Part shown: positions 54,505-64,000 of the stretch, piece by piece
Layout: each line of letters opens with the position of its first letter
Numbering within the stretch: the first letter of the stretch is position 1
From: Bacteroidia bacterium
GTDB taxonomy: Bacteria > Bacteroidota > Bacteroidia > NS11-12g > UBA9320
DNA: 64,000 nucleotides
Direction of reading: 5' to 3'
Assembly (NCBI GenBank): GCA_020849295.1
Contig: JADLGN010000005.1
Location: forward strand, 62,001 to 126,000
Position numbers and translations under genes: made by a program
Notes under the pieces: model-generated
What the model was told of the DNA's origin: nothing
Databases searched by the model: none
The model's input: the letters and a program-made list of their open reading frames with translations, nothing else

Positions 54505-56889
54505 ATGATAAATATAAAATCCTTTTGCATTATAATTTTCCTTTCTTTTTCTGTTTTAGTAAATGGATATAACAAGCCTAACAGTATCGCTTTTGACTCT
54601 AAAACCAAAAGTTATTTTATATCCAACAACAAAGGAAAAACTATCACATTACTTGATTCTAACTACAATAAAAATGAAATTATTACAGGCTTAACAAGTC
54701 CAAAAGATTTACTGTTTGCCACTTTCGGATCCTACAAAGGTTTATTGGTATTAGACAGTAATCAGGTAAAAGTTTTTGAAGCTGACAGTTTTAAATTAAT
54801 TGCAACATTTAATGTAAGCGGAGCTATTGACTTAGAAGATGGTGAAGCAGATAAAACCAAATCTAATATTTTTTATATTAGCGATCCCAAAGCTCATAAA
54901 ATATTCAAAGTTGAAATTGGTGGAGCACCTCTTTATATCCCCACTTTCTCTACTCTTTGCAATTTTAGGAATGCCAAAGCTTTGCTTTTTGACAGCAAAA
55001 ATCGCTTGCTTTGCACAACAGACACAACACAATCGCAAGTTTATATTGTAAATACTTCAACCGGCAATAAATCACTTTTTCAGACTACGGATATTGACTA
55101 TATAAATTCAATTGAGGAAGATTTTGAAGGAAATTTTTATGCTACAAGTTGGGGTGACAGCTACGTTTACAGATTAGATAAAAATTTTAAAAACTCTAAA
55201 GGGTTAATAGTTTACAGTAAACCTACTGGACTTTTTTTTAATAAAATGTACGACTTACTTGCAATAGCCTGTTCCAATTGCAATAAAGTTGAATTTTACA
55301 AACTTCACATGGTATATATTGAAAATTCTGACACCATAAAATGCCCCGACGATAGCTTCTATGTAAATGCAAATATTCAATACAAGGGAATTGGAACTTA
55401 TAATCAAGGAAATATTTTTTATGTAGAAATTTCTGACAGTAAAGGAAACTTTAACTCTCCCTTAAAAATAGGTATGGCAAATTCAATATCTGAGTTAAGT
55501 TCTTACAAAGCTACATTACCCGGTCATTTCAGATTTTACGGCAATTCATATAAAATAAGAATCAAAAGTACTAATCCTGTTTTTTACAGTATTAATGAAA
55601 TAAATGTAAACTTGCCGTATGTTCCATTTTCTGATTTTTTTGACAAAGACACAATAAAATATTGCACTTCAAACAAAATTGTATTGGGAAAAAAAATTAA
55701 TACAGATGATACATTGCTATGTAACTACAGTTGGTATGAAGATGGTAAAAAAGTTCAAAACTCAAATACTTTTTTAGATTATAAAAAAACCGGCAATCAT
55801 AAGTATTTGTTAAATGCAGAGCCAAAATCAAATGGTTGTACAGTATCTGATTCTGTGTTTCTATTAGAATACATTAAAATAAAAATACCATACAGCGATA
55901 CTGTAATAGTTTGTCAAAAAAGTGAAGCAATAATAGGCGGAGACAGTATTAATAATACAACAATAAACTGGTTTGAAAAATCAACTCTTTATAATTATGG
56001 TACAAAATTTAAGTTTTATATACCTTGGCAAAAGGGCAATCAAAACAGCATTTATACAGCAATTGTAAAATCAAACGTAGCAGAATGTACAGATCAAAAA
56101 GACATTTATCTTTTTTACAAAAATCTTCCTCAGTTTTCGCTTAATAATGATACTTTTTTTAAAATTTGTACTGGAACATCCGTAAACTTAGACCCAAAGT
56201 TTATAGAAGGCGATACACAATTTGCAAAATATATATGGACACCACAAAACAGATTTAATAATCCATTTAATAATTCAGTTTATTTTACCAATGAAATCAA
56301 TATAGATTCTATTTTTAAAATTAAATTTTCGTTTTCTGACTCTGTGAGCAAATGCCAAGATAGCCTTAGTTGTAAGATTGTTAATTTTCAAAAACCTGAA
56401 AAACCTGCTTTAATACAAATAAGCAATACTAAAGCAATTGTTAAAAATTATAACTCTAAGTTTCAATACCAGTATGAAATTACAAGAAAAGACAATTCAA
56501 TTATAAATGGAGATTTGACAGATTCTGTTATTGTAAATTTCAACTCGGCAAGTTCAAAATATATTGTAATAAAAGTTTCAAACCAAAACCTATGTGATAC
56601 AATGTCTGATACTTTATTTTTATTAAACTTTAATAAAATTATAACCAATCAAAAATATCCTATCGAAGTTTTTCCTAACCCAAGCAGCGATATTATTTGC
56701 ATAAAATCTCTAAATAACAATGGTAAAAAAATAAAAATAACAATATTTGATATAAGTGGTAGAGATATTTCAACTAAAGAAACAGCATTTGGTCAAAATA
56801 TCAATATTTCAGATTTGGAGATTGGTTATTACTATATAAATATTACATTTGAAAACAATTATTATAATACTGTTTTAATTAAAAAATAA
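54505..56889 (+). CDS. T9SS cargo protein with beta-propeller and type A sorting domain
   Basis: From the ATG at 54505 it has 794 residues; the TTG six codons earlier is less likely. A signal peptide (MINIKSFCIIIFLSFSVLVNG) is followed by an NHL/SMP-30-like propeller (about 25-280; NKPNSIAFDSKTKSYFISNN, SIEEDFEGNFYATSWGDSYVYRLD), several Ig/PKD-like modules rich in cysteine-flanked strands (about 285-705), and a type A sorting domain beginning YPIEVFPNPSSDIICIKSLN and ending in NTVLIKK. It is predicted to be exported by T9SS to the surface. The function of the propeller is unknown. Confidence 0.88.
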   Translation: MINIKSFCIIIFLSFSVLVNGYNKPNSIAFDSKTKSYFISNNKGKTITLLDSNYNKNEIITGLTSPKDLLFATFGSYKGLLVLDSNQVKVFEADSFKLIATFNVSGAIDLEDGEADKTKSNIFYISDPKAHKIFKVEIGGAPLYIPTFSTLCNFRNAKALLFDSKNRLLCTTDTTQSQVYIVNTSTGNKSLFQTTDIDYINSIEEDFEGNFYATSWGDSYVYRLDKNFKNSKGLIVYSKPTGLFFNKMYDLLAIACSNCNKVEFYKLHMVYIENSDTIKCPDDSFYVNANIQYKGIGTYNQGNIFYVEISDSKGNFNSPLKIGMANSISELSSYKATLPGHFRFYGNSYKIRIKSTNPVFYSINEINVNLPYVPFSDFFDKDTIKYCTSNKIVLGKKINTDDTLLCNYSWYEDGKKVQNSNTFLDYKKTGNHKYLLNAEPKSNGCTVSDSVFLLEYIKIKIPYSDTVIVCQKSEAIIGGDSINNTTINWFEKSTLYNYGTKFKFYIPWQKGNQNSIYTAIVKSNVAECTDQKDIYLFYKNLPQFSLNNDTFFKICTGTSVNLDPKFIEGDTQFAKYIWTPQNRFNNPFNNSVYFTNEINIDSIFKIKFSFSDSVSKCQDSLSCKIVNFQKPEKPALIQISNTKAIVKNYNSKFQYQYEITRKDNSIINGDLTDSVIVNFNSASSKYIVIKVSNQNLCDTMSDTLFLLNFNKIITNQKYPIEVFPNPSSDIICIKSLNNNGKKIKITIFDISGRDISTKETAFGQNINISDLEIGYYYINITFENNYYNTVLIKK

Positions 56890-56894
56890 TTAAA

Positions 56895-57050
56895 TTGGCA
56901 AAAACAAAACAAGAATTATTCAACCAACTATTATTATCTGAAATTGTAATTACTGCAATTGTTTTTATTGGTGTTTATTTTATTCTAAGAGATTTATGGC
57001 GTAAAACCGAGAAAGAAAAACAGGAAAAAGACAAAAAAGAATCTAAATAA
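56895..57050 (+). CDS. 51-residue single-pass membrane protein
   Basis: A short gene beginning TTG at 56895: AKTKQELFNQLLLSEIVITA, a hydrophobic helix (IVITAIVFIGVYFILRDLW), then a very basic and acidic tail (KTEKEKQEKDKKESK) and TAA at 57048-57050. No ATG is available. It lies between two genes of the same strand, 5 and 13 bases from them, with coding-like composition, which supports a real gene. Function is unknown; the layout recalls small regulatory subunits of membrane complexes, but no partner is seen. Confidence 0.5.
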   Translation: MAKTKQELFNQLLLSEIVITAIVFIGVYFILRDLWRKTEKEKQEKDKKESK

Positions 57051-57063
57051 TTTAATTAAAGAA

Positions 57064-57579
57064 ATGGAAGCAATAATATTTCCCTACATTCGATTAATTC
57101 ATATAATTTTTGGAACAATTTGGGTTGGTTCAAATTTATTTATGGCATTATTCCTTTATCCGGCAGTAAAACTAAGCGGAAATATCGGGAATCAATTTTT
57201 GCCTTATTTGCCCAAAACTAATAATATGCCTATGACTATGACAATTTCTGGATTTATAGCAATAGTAACCGGAATTTGGATAATTTACTATATGTCAGGC
57301 GGCAGTTTCGATTATTTATCAAGTTCGTTAGGCAAATGTATTCTTATAGGAGGAATTTTAGGTTTAATAGCATTTGTAAATGGAGTTTTTTATATAAGAC
57401 CAAAAGGATTGAAGATTGATAAAATTGCTTACAATATCTCCAAATCCGACAATCCACCTACACAACAAGATATTAATGAAATTACAAGATTGAGTAATGC
57501 AATAGTAAAAGCTACAAATTTTGAAGCTATAGTATTAGCACTTTGTCTGATTTTTATGGGTATAGCTAGGTATATTTAA
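57064..57579 (+). CDS. Four-helix membrane protein (CopD/DUF2269-like)
   Basis: A 171-residue integral membrane protein with four predicted helices and N-terminal YIRLIHIIFGTIWVGSNLFMALFLYPAV, where the conserved His and Trp resemble CopD/DUF2269 and related families that bind haem or copper. A second helix (MTISGFIAIVTGIWIIYYMSGG) and GLIAFVNGVFYIRPKG follow. The assignment to one of these families is tentative. It follows the 51-residue membrane protein by 13 bases and ends 46 bases before the convergent metH gene. Confidence 0.6.
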   Translation: MEAIIFPYIRLIHIIFGTIWVGSNLFMALFLYPAVKLSGNIGNQFLPYLPKTNNMPMTMTISGFIAIVTGIWIIYYMSGGSFDYLSSSLGKCILIGGILGLIAFVNGVFYIRPKGLKIDKIAYNISKSDNPPTQQDINEITRLSNAIVKATNFEAIVLALCLIFMGIARYI

Positions 57580-57625
57580 GTTTTATTATCCAAACTCAAA
57601 TTGTATTATTTTTAGGTGAGATACA

Positions 57626-60292
57626 TTACAATACCAAAGGTTTTAATAATTTTTCGGCTAAATCAATTTCTATTCCTTTTCTTAAAGCATAATCATTAAT
57701 TTGGTCATTTAAAATTTTACCTACTGAAAAATATTTGCTGAAAGGCGATGCAAAATAGTAACCGCAAACCGCAGCAGCAGGATGCATTGCAAAGTTTTCG
57801 GTAAGTATAATTCCGGTATTTTCTTCTACATCCAACAGTTTAAATATTTTCTTTTTTTCTGAATGTTCTGGGCAAGCAGGATAACCGGGAGCAGGTCTTA
57901 TGCCGTTATATTTTTCATCAATTAACTCTTCGTTTGAGAGCAATTCTTCTTTGTTATAACCCCAAATTTCTGTTCTTACAATTTTATGCAAGTATTCTGC
58001 AAGTGCTTCGGCAAATCTATCGGCAATTGCTTTTAGCATTATTGCATTGTAATCATCGTGCTTTTGCCTATAATCTGCTACTGCTTCATCTGCTCCTATG
58101 CCTGTTGTAACGGCAAAAAAACCGATGTAATCATCACCATCATTTATAAAATCGGCAAGTGAAATATTTGGAATTTCATCTCCCATTTTTCGTTGTTGTC
58201 TTAAAAAACAAAATGTTTCTTTCTCCTCATTTCTTTTTTCATTTGAATAAACAATAACATCATCTCCATTGCGTGAAGCATTGTAAATTCCAATAACTGC
58301 ATTAGCTGTTAAAATCTTTTCTTTTATTATTTTATCTATAATCAAATTTGCTTCATTATATAATTTTAAAGCTTCTGCACCTACATACTCATCTTCAAAA
58401 ATTTTAGGATATTTTCCTTTTAATTCCCATGTTTGAAAAAATGGAGTCCAATCAATATAATCTCTTAGTAATGCAAAATCTATATTTTTAAAAACCTTGT
58501 TACCTGTAAATTTGGGCTTAATAATTTTAGTGTCGGGTAATTTAAATTTATTTTTTCTTGCTTGCTCAAGGGTTAACAGTTCTTTTACTGTTTTCTTTTT
58601 AGAATGAGAAATAACAAGTTCATTATATTCTGAATTAATTTTTGATAAAAAATCATTCTTGTTATTTTTATTTAAAAGTTTATTTACCACTTGTACACTT
58701 TTACTAGCATCAATTACATGAACTACTCCATTGCTATAACTTGGAGCAATTTTTACTGCAGTGTGCAAGCGTGAAGTTGTTGCTCCACCTATCAACAAAG
58801 GCATTTCAAGTCCTGCTTTTTGCATTTCTGAAGCTACATTTACCATTTCTTCCAAACTTGGAGTAATAAGTCCGCTCAGTCCTACAATATCAGCATTTAT
58901 TTCTTTTGCTTTATTAATAATGGTTTCGCTGCTTACCATTACGCCAAGGTCTGTAATTTCGTAATTATTGCATGCAAGTATCACTCCTACAATGTTTTTA
59001 CCAATATCGTGAACATCGCCTTTTACGGTAGCCAGCAATATTTTCACATTTTTATCTTCAGCATTACTTTTTTTTAATTCTTTTTCCAATAAAATATAAG
59101 GTTCAAGAAACGCAACTGCTTTTTTCATTACTCTTGCACTTTTTACAACCTGCGGAAGAAACATTTTTCCGCTTCCAAAAAGTTCTCCAACTATGTTCAT
59201 GCCGTCCATCATAGGACCTTCAATAATGTTTATTGGATTTGGCATTGTTTCAAGCAAATCGCTAACATCTGTTTCTATAAAATCACTTATTCCATTTACA
59301 AGCGAGTGTTTTACCCTATCGCTAGGATTTTGCTTTCTCCATTCAAGTTCATCTTTAATTTTTACACCTGAGCTTTTTACGGAATTTGCAAATTCAATAA
59401 GTCTATCAGTTGCATCTGTTCGGCGGTTTAGCAATACATCTTCAATTCTTGTTAAAAGTTCCGGTTCTATTTCATCATATACCGTTATCATTCCTGCATT
59501 TACAATCCCCATATCCATGCCTGCTTTTATAGCATGGTACAAAAATGCAGAGTGCATTGCTTCTCTTACTGTATCATTTCCTCTAAAAGAGAATGAAATA
59601 TTACTTACTCCCCCACTCACTTTCACGTTTTTCAGATTTTTTTTAATCCATTTTGTTGCATTTAAAAAATCAAGTGCATAATTATTGTGTTCTTCAAGCC
59701 CTGTTGCTACAGTTAGAATATTTGGGTCAAATATTATATCGTTAGAATTAAATTTAACTTTATTAACAAGTAAATCGTAGCTGCGTGTACATATTTCAAT
59801 ACGTCTTTCAAGGTTGTCAGCCTGTCCTTTTTCATCAAATGCCATAACTACTACGGCAGCTCCGTATAGTTTAATTAGATTTGCCTGATTAATAAATTCA
59901 TCTTCACCATTTTTAAGACTTATCGAATTTACAATTCCTTTACCTTGCAAGCATTGCAATCCGGCTTCAATTATTTCCCATTTTGATGAATCAATCATTA
60001 CAGGAACTTTACTAATATCAGGCTCTGAAGCAATTAAATTAAGAAAATGAGTCATAGCTGACTTCCCGTCAAGCATTGCTTCATCCATGTTTATATCAAT
60101 TATCTGAGCACCGTTTTCTACTTGCTGTCTTGCTACTGTAACAGCATCTTCAAATTTTCCATTTAAAATTAACTTGGAAAATTTTTTTGAACCTGTAATA
60201 TTTGTTCGTTCACCAATATTTATAAAGTTATTTATGGTTGTAACTTTTAAAGGTTCAAGTCCGCTAAGTTCAAGTATATCTTTGTTTTTCAA
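57626..60292 (-). CDS. metH: Cobalamin-dependent methionine synthase lacking the homocysteine-binding domain
   Basis: An 888-residue protein starting at the methyltetrahydrofolate-binding part ([22 protein letters not shown] near 24, then [17 protein letters not shown]), followed by the cobalamin-binding domain ([24 protein letters not shown] near 428, His of DxHxxG present) and the activation domain ([16 protein letters not shown] near 825). The roughly 330-residue N-terminal homocysteine S-methyltransferase domain is missing; in Bacteroidota it is usually a separate gene, not in this window. With that partner it makes methionine. It follows dusB by 16 bases, probably as an operon; no cobalamin riboswitch was seen. 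Confidence 0.94.
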   Translation of the reverse strand: MKNKDILELSGLEPLKVTTINNFINIGERTNITGSKKFSKLILNGKFEDAVTVARQQVENGAQIIDINMDEAMLDGKSAMTHFLNLIASEPDISKVPVMIDSSKWEIIEAGLQCLQGKGIVNSISLKNGEDEFINQANLIKLYGAAVVVMAFDEKGQADNLERRIEICTRSYDLLVNKVKFNSNDIIFDPNILTVATGLEEHNNYALDFLNATKWIKKNLKNVKVSGGVSNISFSFRGNDTVREAMHSAFLYHAIKAGMDMGIVNAGMITVYDEIEPELLTRIEDVLLNRRTDATDRLIEFANSVKSSGVKIKDELEWRKQNPSDRVKHSLVNGISDFIETDVSDLLETMPNPINIIEGPMMDGMNIVGELFGSGKMFLPQVVKSARVMKKAVAFLEPYILLEKELKKSNAEDKNVKILLATVKGDVHDIGKNIVGVILACNNYEITDLGVMVSSETIINKAKEINADIVGLSGLITPSLEEMVNVASEMQKAGLEMPLLIGGATTSRLHTAVKIAPSYSNGVVHVIDASKSVQVVNKLLNKNNKNDFLSKINSEYNELVISHSKKKTVKELLTLEQARKNKFKLPDTKIIKPKFTGNKVFKNIDFALLRDYIDWTPFFQTWELKGKYPKIFEDEYVGAEALKLYNEANLIIDKIIKEKILTANAVIGIYNASRNGDDVIVYSNEKRNEEKETFCFLRQQRKMGDEIPNISLADFINDGDDYIGFFAVTTGIGADEAVADYRQKHDDYNAIMLKAIADRFAEALAEYLHKIVRTEIWGYNKEELLSNEELIDEKYNGIRPAPGYPACPEHSEKKKIFKLLDVEENTGIILTENFAMHPAAAVCGYYFASPFSKYFSVGKILNDQINDYALRKGIEIDLAEKLLKPLVL

Positions 60293-60308
60293 TTAATATT
60301 ATTATTTA

Positions 60309-61298
60309 TTAGTTATCAATAAAGCAATATTCACTTTCAATTTTGTCAAGTGTATCTATAATTTCTTCCAACTCAACCGAAGTAACAAGTTTTGATTTAA
60401 TTTCTTTAAAATGAGGTAAACCTTTAAAATAATTAGAGTAATGTTTACGCATTTCCAATATACCTACAACACCGTTTTTCCATTTAATGTTTTGTATAAG
60501 ATGAGTTTTGTAGGCATGTACTCTTTCACTTAATTGCACAGGTTGATAAAATTCGCTATACGCGATAAAGTGTTTTATTTCTCTAAAAATCCAAGGATTG
60601 CCAATTGCAGCACGCCCTATCATTATTCCGTCAACTCCATATCGGTTTTTGTACTCGAGTGCTTTTTGGGGCGAATCAATATCACCGTTCCCAAAAACTG
60701 GTATTTTTATTCTTTGATTATTTTTCACTTTTGCTATAAGAGTCCAATCTGCCGAACCTTTATAAAGCTGTGACCTTGTTCTGCCATGTATGCAAATAGC
60801 TTTTATTCCAATATCTTGCAATCTTTCTGCTACTTCTTCTATATTTTTACTTGATTCGTCCCAACCTAATCTTGTTTTTACAGTAACTGGAAGATTTGTA
60901 TTGTTTACCACCTCTTGGGTCATCTCTACCATTTTTGGGATATTTTGTAATAATGCCGCCCCTGCACCTTTGCAAGCAACTGCTTTTACAGGACAACCAT
61001 AATTTATATCAATAATATCTGGATTAGCTTTTGTAGCAACAATTGCAGCTTCTTTCATAGAATCAGTACTACTGCCGAAAAGTTGAATACCAACAGGGCG
61101 TTCGCTATCAAAAATATCAAGTTTCTTTACACTTTTTGCAGCATTGCGTATCAATCCTTCTGAAGAAATAAATTCACTATATACCAAATCAGCACCATTA
61201 GCTTTGCAAACTGCTCTGAATGGCGGACCGCTAACATCTTCCATAGGTGCAAGAAGCAATGGAAATTCTCCTAACTCTATTTTACCAATTTTTACCAA
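60309..61298 (-). CDS. dusB: tRNA-dihydrouridine synthase
   Basis: A 329-residue flavoenzyme reducing uridine to dihydrouridine in the tRNA D-loop. TIM-barrel motifs LLAPMEDVSGPPFRAVCKANGADLVYSEFI near 14, IIDINYGCPVKAVACKGAGAALLQN near 94 (catalytic Cys in GCPV), VKTRLGWDESSKN, ICIHGRTRSQLYKGSADW near 168, and GNGDI and DGIMIGRAAIGNPWIF near 230 are all visible. The DusB-type length and the final helical RNA-binding domain agree. It is upstream of metH with a 16-base gap. Confidence 0.95.
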   Translation of the reverse strand: MVKIGKIELGEFPLLLAPMEDVSGPPFRAVCKANGADLVYSEFISSEGLIRNAAKSVKKLDIFDSERPVGIQLFGSSTDSMKEAAIVATKANPDIIDINYGCPVKAVACKGAGAALLQNIPKMVEMTQEVVNNTNLPVTVKTRLGWDESSKNIEEVAERLQDIGIKAICIHGRTRSQLYKGSADWTLIAKVKNNQRIKIPVFGNGDIDSPQKALEYKNRYGVDGIMIGRAAIGNPWIFREIKHFIAYSEFYQPVQLSERVHAYKTHLIQNIKWKNGVVGILEMRKHYSNYFKGLPHFKEIKSKLVTSVELEEIIDTLDKIESEYCFIDN

Positions 61299-61324
61299 AT
61301 TAAATTATTAAAAATATCGGGGTT

Positions 61325-61332
61325 CAAAGTTA
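61325..61332 (-). promoter_or_regulatory. -7 element of dusB-metH
   Basis: The minus strand reads TAACTTTG, fitting TAnnTTTG, 26 bases upstream of the dusB ATG at 61298. Confidence 0.45.
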
Positions 61333-61467
61333 ACATTTTGAAAAATTTAATTTTAATAAATAAAACCAAAAGATTATTAATAATACTATTATGTTTTTTT
61401 TAGGTTTTAAGTAATTAAATAATGAAATTTCATAAAAACTTTTTCTACTTAAATTTTTTAAAAAAAT

Positions 61468-61475
61468 TATTTTTG
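61468..61475 (+). promoter_or_regulatory. -7 element of the E1 dehydrogenase gene
   Basis: TATTTTTG fits TAnnTTTG and lies only 7 bases before the ATG at 61483. The transcript would be leaderless or nearly so. Confidence 0.5.
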
Positions 61476-61482
61476 CAATATA

Positions 61483-63897
61483 ATGATTCAATCAGGTGCA
61501 ATTAGTGACTCAATAACCCGTAATGAATTTAAGCAAGAAGTATTAAATGATTACCAGATTGCATGCGAAAGCAGACAAGCAAGTCTTATTGGAAGAAAAG
61601 AAGTACTTACTGGTAAAGCTAAGTTTGGGATTTTTGGTGATGGAAAGGAAATTCCCCAAATAGTTTTATCAAAGTTTTTTGAAAAAGGAGATTATCGTTC
61701 GGGCTATTATCGCGACCAAACTTTGATGTTTGCTACCGGAATGAGAACTATCAAAGATTTTTTTGCACAGTTGTATGCCAATACCGAACAAAATGCTGAT
61801 CCGTCATCAGGCGGTAGAAGTATGAACAGTCATTTTGCCACAAAATTTATTGACAAAAATGGCAATTGGATAAACCAGACTGAAAATTTTAATTCAACAT
61901 CAGATATTTCGCCTACAGCATCACAAATGCCAAGATTACTTGGGCTTGCTTATGCTTCAAAACTATACAGAAAAAATAAAAGCCTTCACGTGTATTCAAA
62001 TTTTTCAATTAATGGAAATGAAATTGCTTTTGGCACAATTGGAGATGCAAGTACTTCTGAAGGAATATTTTGGGAAGTAATAAATGCCGGAGGTGTACTT
62101 CAAGTCCCTATGCTTGTGAGTATTTGGGATGACCAATACGGAATTTCTGTTCCGGCAAAATACCAGACCACAAAAGAAAATCTTAGTGCTGTTCTTGATG
62201 GTTTTAAAACAGATGAACATGGTTTAGGTTATCAACTTTTCAGAGTAAAAGGTTGGGATTATCCATCTTTATTAAAAACTTATAAAAAAGCTACTGAAAT
62301 ATGCAGAAATGAACACGTACCTTGTATAGTACATGTTGTAGAACTTACACAACCTCAGGGACACTCTACATCAGGATCTCATGAACGATATAAGTCTAAG
62401 CAAAGACTTGAGTGGGAAAAAGAATACGACTGTATTTCTCAAATGAGAATATGGATAGAAAAAAATGGTATTGCTGATAGTGCAGAACTTGATGAAATAG
62501 AAAAAAACGCTACTGAATATGTTAAAAATATTCAAAAAGAAGCATGGGATGAATATTTGATACCTCTAAAAAATGAAAAAGAAGAAACCATTAAAATATT
62601 ACAAAATCTCTCTTCTAATTCTGTAAAAAATGAACAAATAAATATAATTACAGAAGAACTGAAATCATTAAACATACCCGAAAGAAAAGATATTTATAAA
62701 GCCATATACGACTCGCTTCGAATTACTATAAATGAAAAAAATGAGCAAAGAAATGAACTTGTAACTTTACTGCAAAACTTTGATACAATAAATTTTTCGA
62801 GATACAATTCAAAGCTTTATGCTGAAGATAATTCATCAATTAAAAACATAGTAGAAATAAAAGCCGAGTATAGTGAAAATTCAAAAAGTATTGATGGATA
62901 CAAGTTGCTACAAACTTTTTTTGACAAGGCATTTGAAAGGGATAATCGTTTGATTGCATTTGGTGAAGATGTAGGAAATATTGGTGATGTTAATCAAGGT
63001 TTTGCCGGGTTGCAATTAAAATATGGAGAACACAGAATTTCTGATACAGCTATAAGAGAACTAAGCATTGCCGGACAAGCAATAGGTCTTGCTCTTAGAG
63101 GCTTGAGACCAATAGCCGAAATTCAATATCTCGATTATTTTTTATATGCTGTACAAATAGTAAGTGATGACCTTGCAACTTTGCATTATCGAACTGCCGG
63201 CGGACAAAAGGCTCCTGTAATAATAAGAACAAGAGGTCATAGACTTGAAGGAATTTGGCACAGCGGCTCTCCAATGGGCATGATACTTAATTCTATAAGA
63301 GGTGTAAATGTTGTAGTACCTCGAAATATGACTCAGGCAGCAGGATTTTATAATGCATTGCTTAAATGTGATGAGCCTGCTCTTGTAATAGAACCTCTAA
63401 ATGGTTACAGAATAAAAGAAAGACTTCCTGATAACATAGCAGATTTTACAATTCCTCTTGGTATTCCTGAAATATTGCAGGAAGGAAATGATATTACCCT
63501 AGTTACATATGGAAGTTGTTGCAGGATAGCTTTAGAAGCTACTACAAAACTTGCCGAATTTGGTATTTCTGTTGAAATTATAGACATTCAAACTCTTTTA
63601 CCATTTGATATTAATAATAGTATAGCAGAATCTGTTAAAAAAACTAACAAACTTGTAATTCTTGACGAAGATGTCCCCGGAGGGGCTTCTGCTTTTATTT
63701 TGCAGCAAGTATTGGAAAAGCAAAATGCCTTTAAGTATTTGGATATTGAACCATTAACTATTACTTCTAAAGAGCATCGTACTGCTTATGGCTCTGATGG
63801 CGATTATTTTTCAAAGCCAAATTGCGAAAATGTATTTGAAAAAATATACAATATGATGCATTTGTATAACCCTTCAAAATATTCTGTATTTTATTAA
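61483..63897 (+). CDS. Fused alpha/beta E1 component of a 2-oxoacid dehydrogenase
   Basis: An 804-residue thiamine diphosphate enzyme in which alpha (residues 1-about 340) and beta (about 475-804) are one chain. The alpha part shows GDASTSEGIFWEVINAGG near 187 (a GDG-to-N cofactor motif in GDA form) and WDDQYGISVPAKYQ; the beta part shows LIAFGEDVGNIGDVNQGFAGL near 488, DTAIRELSIAGQAIGLALRGLRPIAEIQY near 520 and AYGSDGDYFSKPNCENV at the end. It would decarboxylate pyruvate or branched-chain oxoacids; Bacteroidota forms are usually branched-chain-like. No E2 or E3 gene is in the window. Confidence 0.93.
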   Translation: MIQSGAISDSITRNEFKQEVLNDYQIACESRQASLIGRKEVLTGKAKFGIFGDGKEIPQIVLSKFFEKGDYRSGYYRDQTLMFATGMRTIKDFFAQLYANTEQNADPSSGGRSMNSHFATKFIDKNGNWINQTENFNSTSDISPTASQMPRLLGLAYASKLYRKNKSLHVYSNFSINGNEIAFGTIGDASTSEGIFWEVINAGGVLQVPMLVSIWDDQYGISVPAKYQTTKENLSAVLDGFKTDEHGLGYQLFRVKGWDYPSLLKTYKKATEICRNEHVPCIVHVVELTQPQGHSTSGSHERYKSKQRLEWEKEYDCISQMRIWIEKNGIADSAELDEIEKNATEYVKNIQKEAWDEYLIPLKNEKEETIKILQNLSSNSVKNEQINIITEELKSLNIPERKDIYKAIYDSLRITINEKNEQRNELVTLLQNFDTINFSRYNSKLYAEDNSSIKNIVEIKAEYSENSKSIDGYKLLQTFFDKAFERDNRLIAFGEDVGNIGDVNQGFAGLQLKYGEHRISDTAIRELSIAGQAIGLALRGLRPIAEIQYLDYFLYAVQIVSDDLATLHYRTAGGQKAPVIIRTRGHRLEGIWHSGSPMGMILNSIRGVNVVVPRNMTQAAGFYNALLKCDEPALVIEPLNGYRIKERLPDNIADFTIPLGIPEILQEGNDITLVTYGSCCRIALEATTKLAEFGISVEIIDIQTLLPFDINNSIAESVKKTNKLVILDEDVPGGASAFILQQVLEKQNAFKYLDIEPLTITSKEHRTAYGSDGDYFSKPNCENVFEKIYNMMHLYNPSKYSVFY

Positions 63898-63917
63898 TCA
63901 GTACTTTTCTTATAAAT

Positions 63918-63949
63918 AAAAAAGCCAGAAGAAATCTTCTGGCTTTTTT
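63918..63949. terminator. Bidirectional terminator at the end of the E1 gene
   Basis: A perfect 14-bp stem (63918-63931 with 63936-63949), core AGCCAGAAG/CTTCTGGCT, a four-base loop and A/T runs on both sides. It serves the E1 gene and the convergent gene entering from the right edge. Confidence 0.9.
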
Positions 63950-63966
63950 ATTTAAATTAAGTTTTT

Positions 63967-64000
63967 TTATTTCTTCTTTTTACCAAAATCAACAGCAATA
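63967..64000 (-). CDS. 3' end of a further gene (partial)
   Basis: Only the last codons are inside the window: the minus strand reads IAVDFGKKKK followed by TAA at 63967-63969. The lysine-rich end and the adjacent terminator support a real gene, but ten residues do not identify it. Confidence 0.5.
   Translation of the reverse strand, partial: IAVDFGKKKK

Noticed and set aside
60293-60308. Cobalamin riboswitch before metH
   Set aside because: Only 16 bases separate it from dusB.

Overview
The window is a chromosomal segment from a Bacteroidota bacterium, most likely an uncultured, AT-rich lineage near Bacteroidales, Sphingobacteriia or Cytophagia. The evidence is seen in the sequence: two proteins end in type IX secretion (T9SS) type A sorting domains and there is a broken remnant of a type B one; many genes have the Bacteroidota -7 promoter element TAnnTTTG just upstream; Shine-Dalgarno sequences are almost absent; and several genes belong to families typical of the phylum (GSCFA, DUF2807 head-GIN, DUF4476, alternative GlmU, methionine synthase lacking its first domain, single-chain E1 dehydrogenase, Bacteroidota-type arginine decarboxylase). 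Most of the window is ordinary housekeeping and envelope gene content.

Layout. 1-1430: 3' part of a PNGase F-like glycosidase with T9SS tail. 1.5-6.1 kb: GH3-family enzyme, then a LiaF-like membrane protein, a DUF4288 protein and a LytS/LytTR two-component pair. 6.2-9.6 kb: proton-translocating transhydrogenase pntAA-pntAB-pntB facing pnuC. 9.7-16.3 kb: arginine decarboxylase, panD, a flippase-like membrane protein, rfaE2, metK, glmS. 16.4-19.2 kb: DUF4476 protein, PagL-like deacylase, head-GIN lipoprotein. 19.2-26.5 kb, minus strand: a 1461-residue exported protein of unknown function behind prmA, then an outer-membrane barrel with two LVIVD lipoproteins. 26.6-37.4 kb, minus strand: gyrB, a barrel protein, ansA, pyrB, pyrR, an EVE-domain protein, an extended ribosomal protein S1, an unknown secreted protein and an OmpA-family protein. 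37.5-40.1 kb: a gene-poor stretch with three reading frames broken by stop codons, one intact small barrel gene and a long perfect inverted repeat. 40.1-43.6 kb: rpmE2, alternative glmU, tpiA, two small unknown genes, tRNA-Asn. 43.7-51 kb, minus strand: typA, a second LytTR/LytS pair, a PlsC-type acyltransferase, dnaG. 51-57.6 kb: M20 amidohydrolase, yraN, GSCFA protein, an RmlD-like reductase, a second T9SS cargo protein, a 51-residue membrane protein missed by length cut-offs, and a four-helix membrane protein. 57.6-61.3 kb, minus strand: metH and dusB. 61.5-63.9 kb: fused E1 alpha/beta dehydrogenase. The window ends in the last codons of a further minus-strand gene.

How genes work together. 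pntAA/AB/B and pnuC both serve the pyridine-nucleotide pool. pyrR, pyrB and ansA form a tight set in which asparaginase can supply aspartate to pyrimidine synthesis. metK and metH both serve the methionine/S-adenosylmethionine cycle. glmS and the alternative GlmU serve UDP-GlcNAc synthesis. No convincing new defence or mobile system was found. The least explained stretch is 37.5-39.8 kb, and the least explained intact genes are the 1461-residue exported protein and the LVIVD/barrel cluster.
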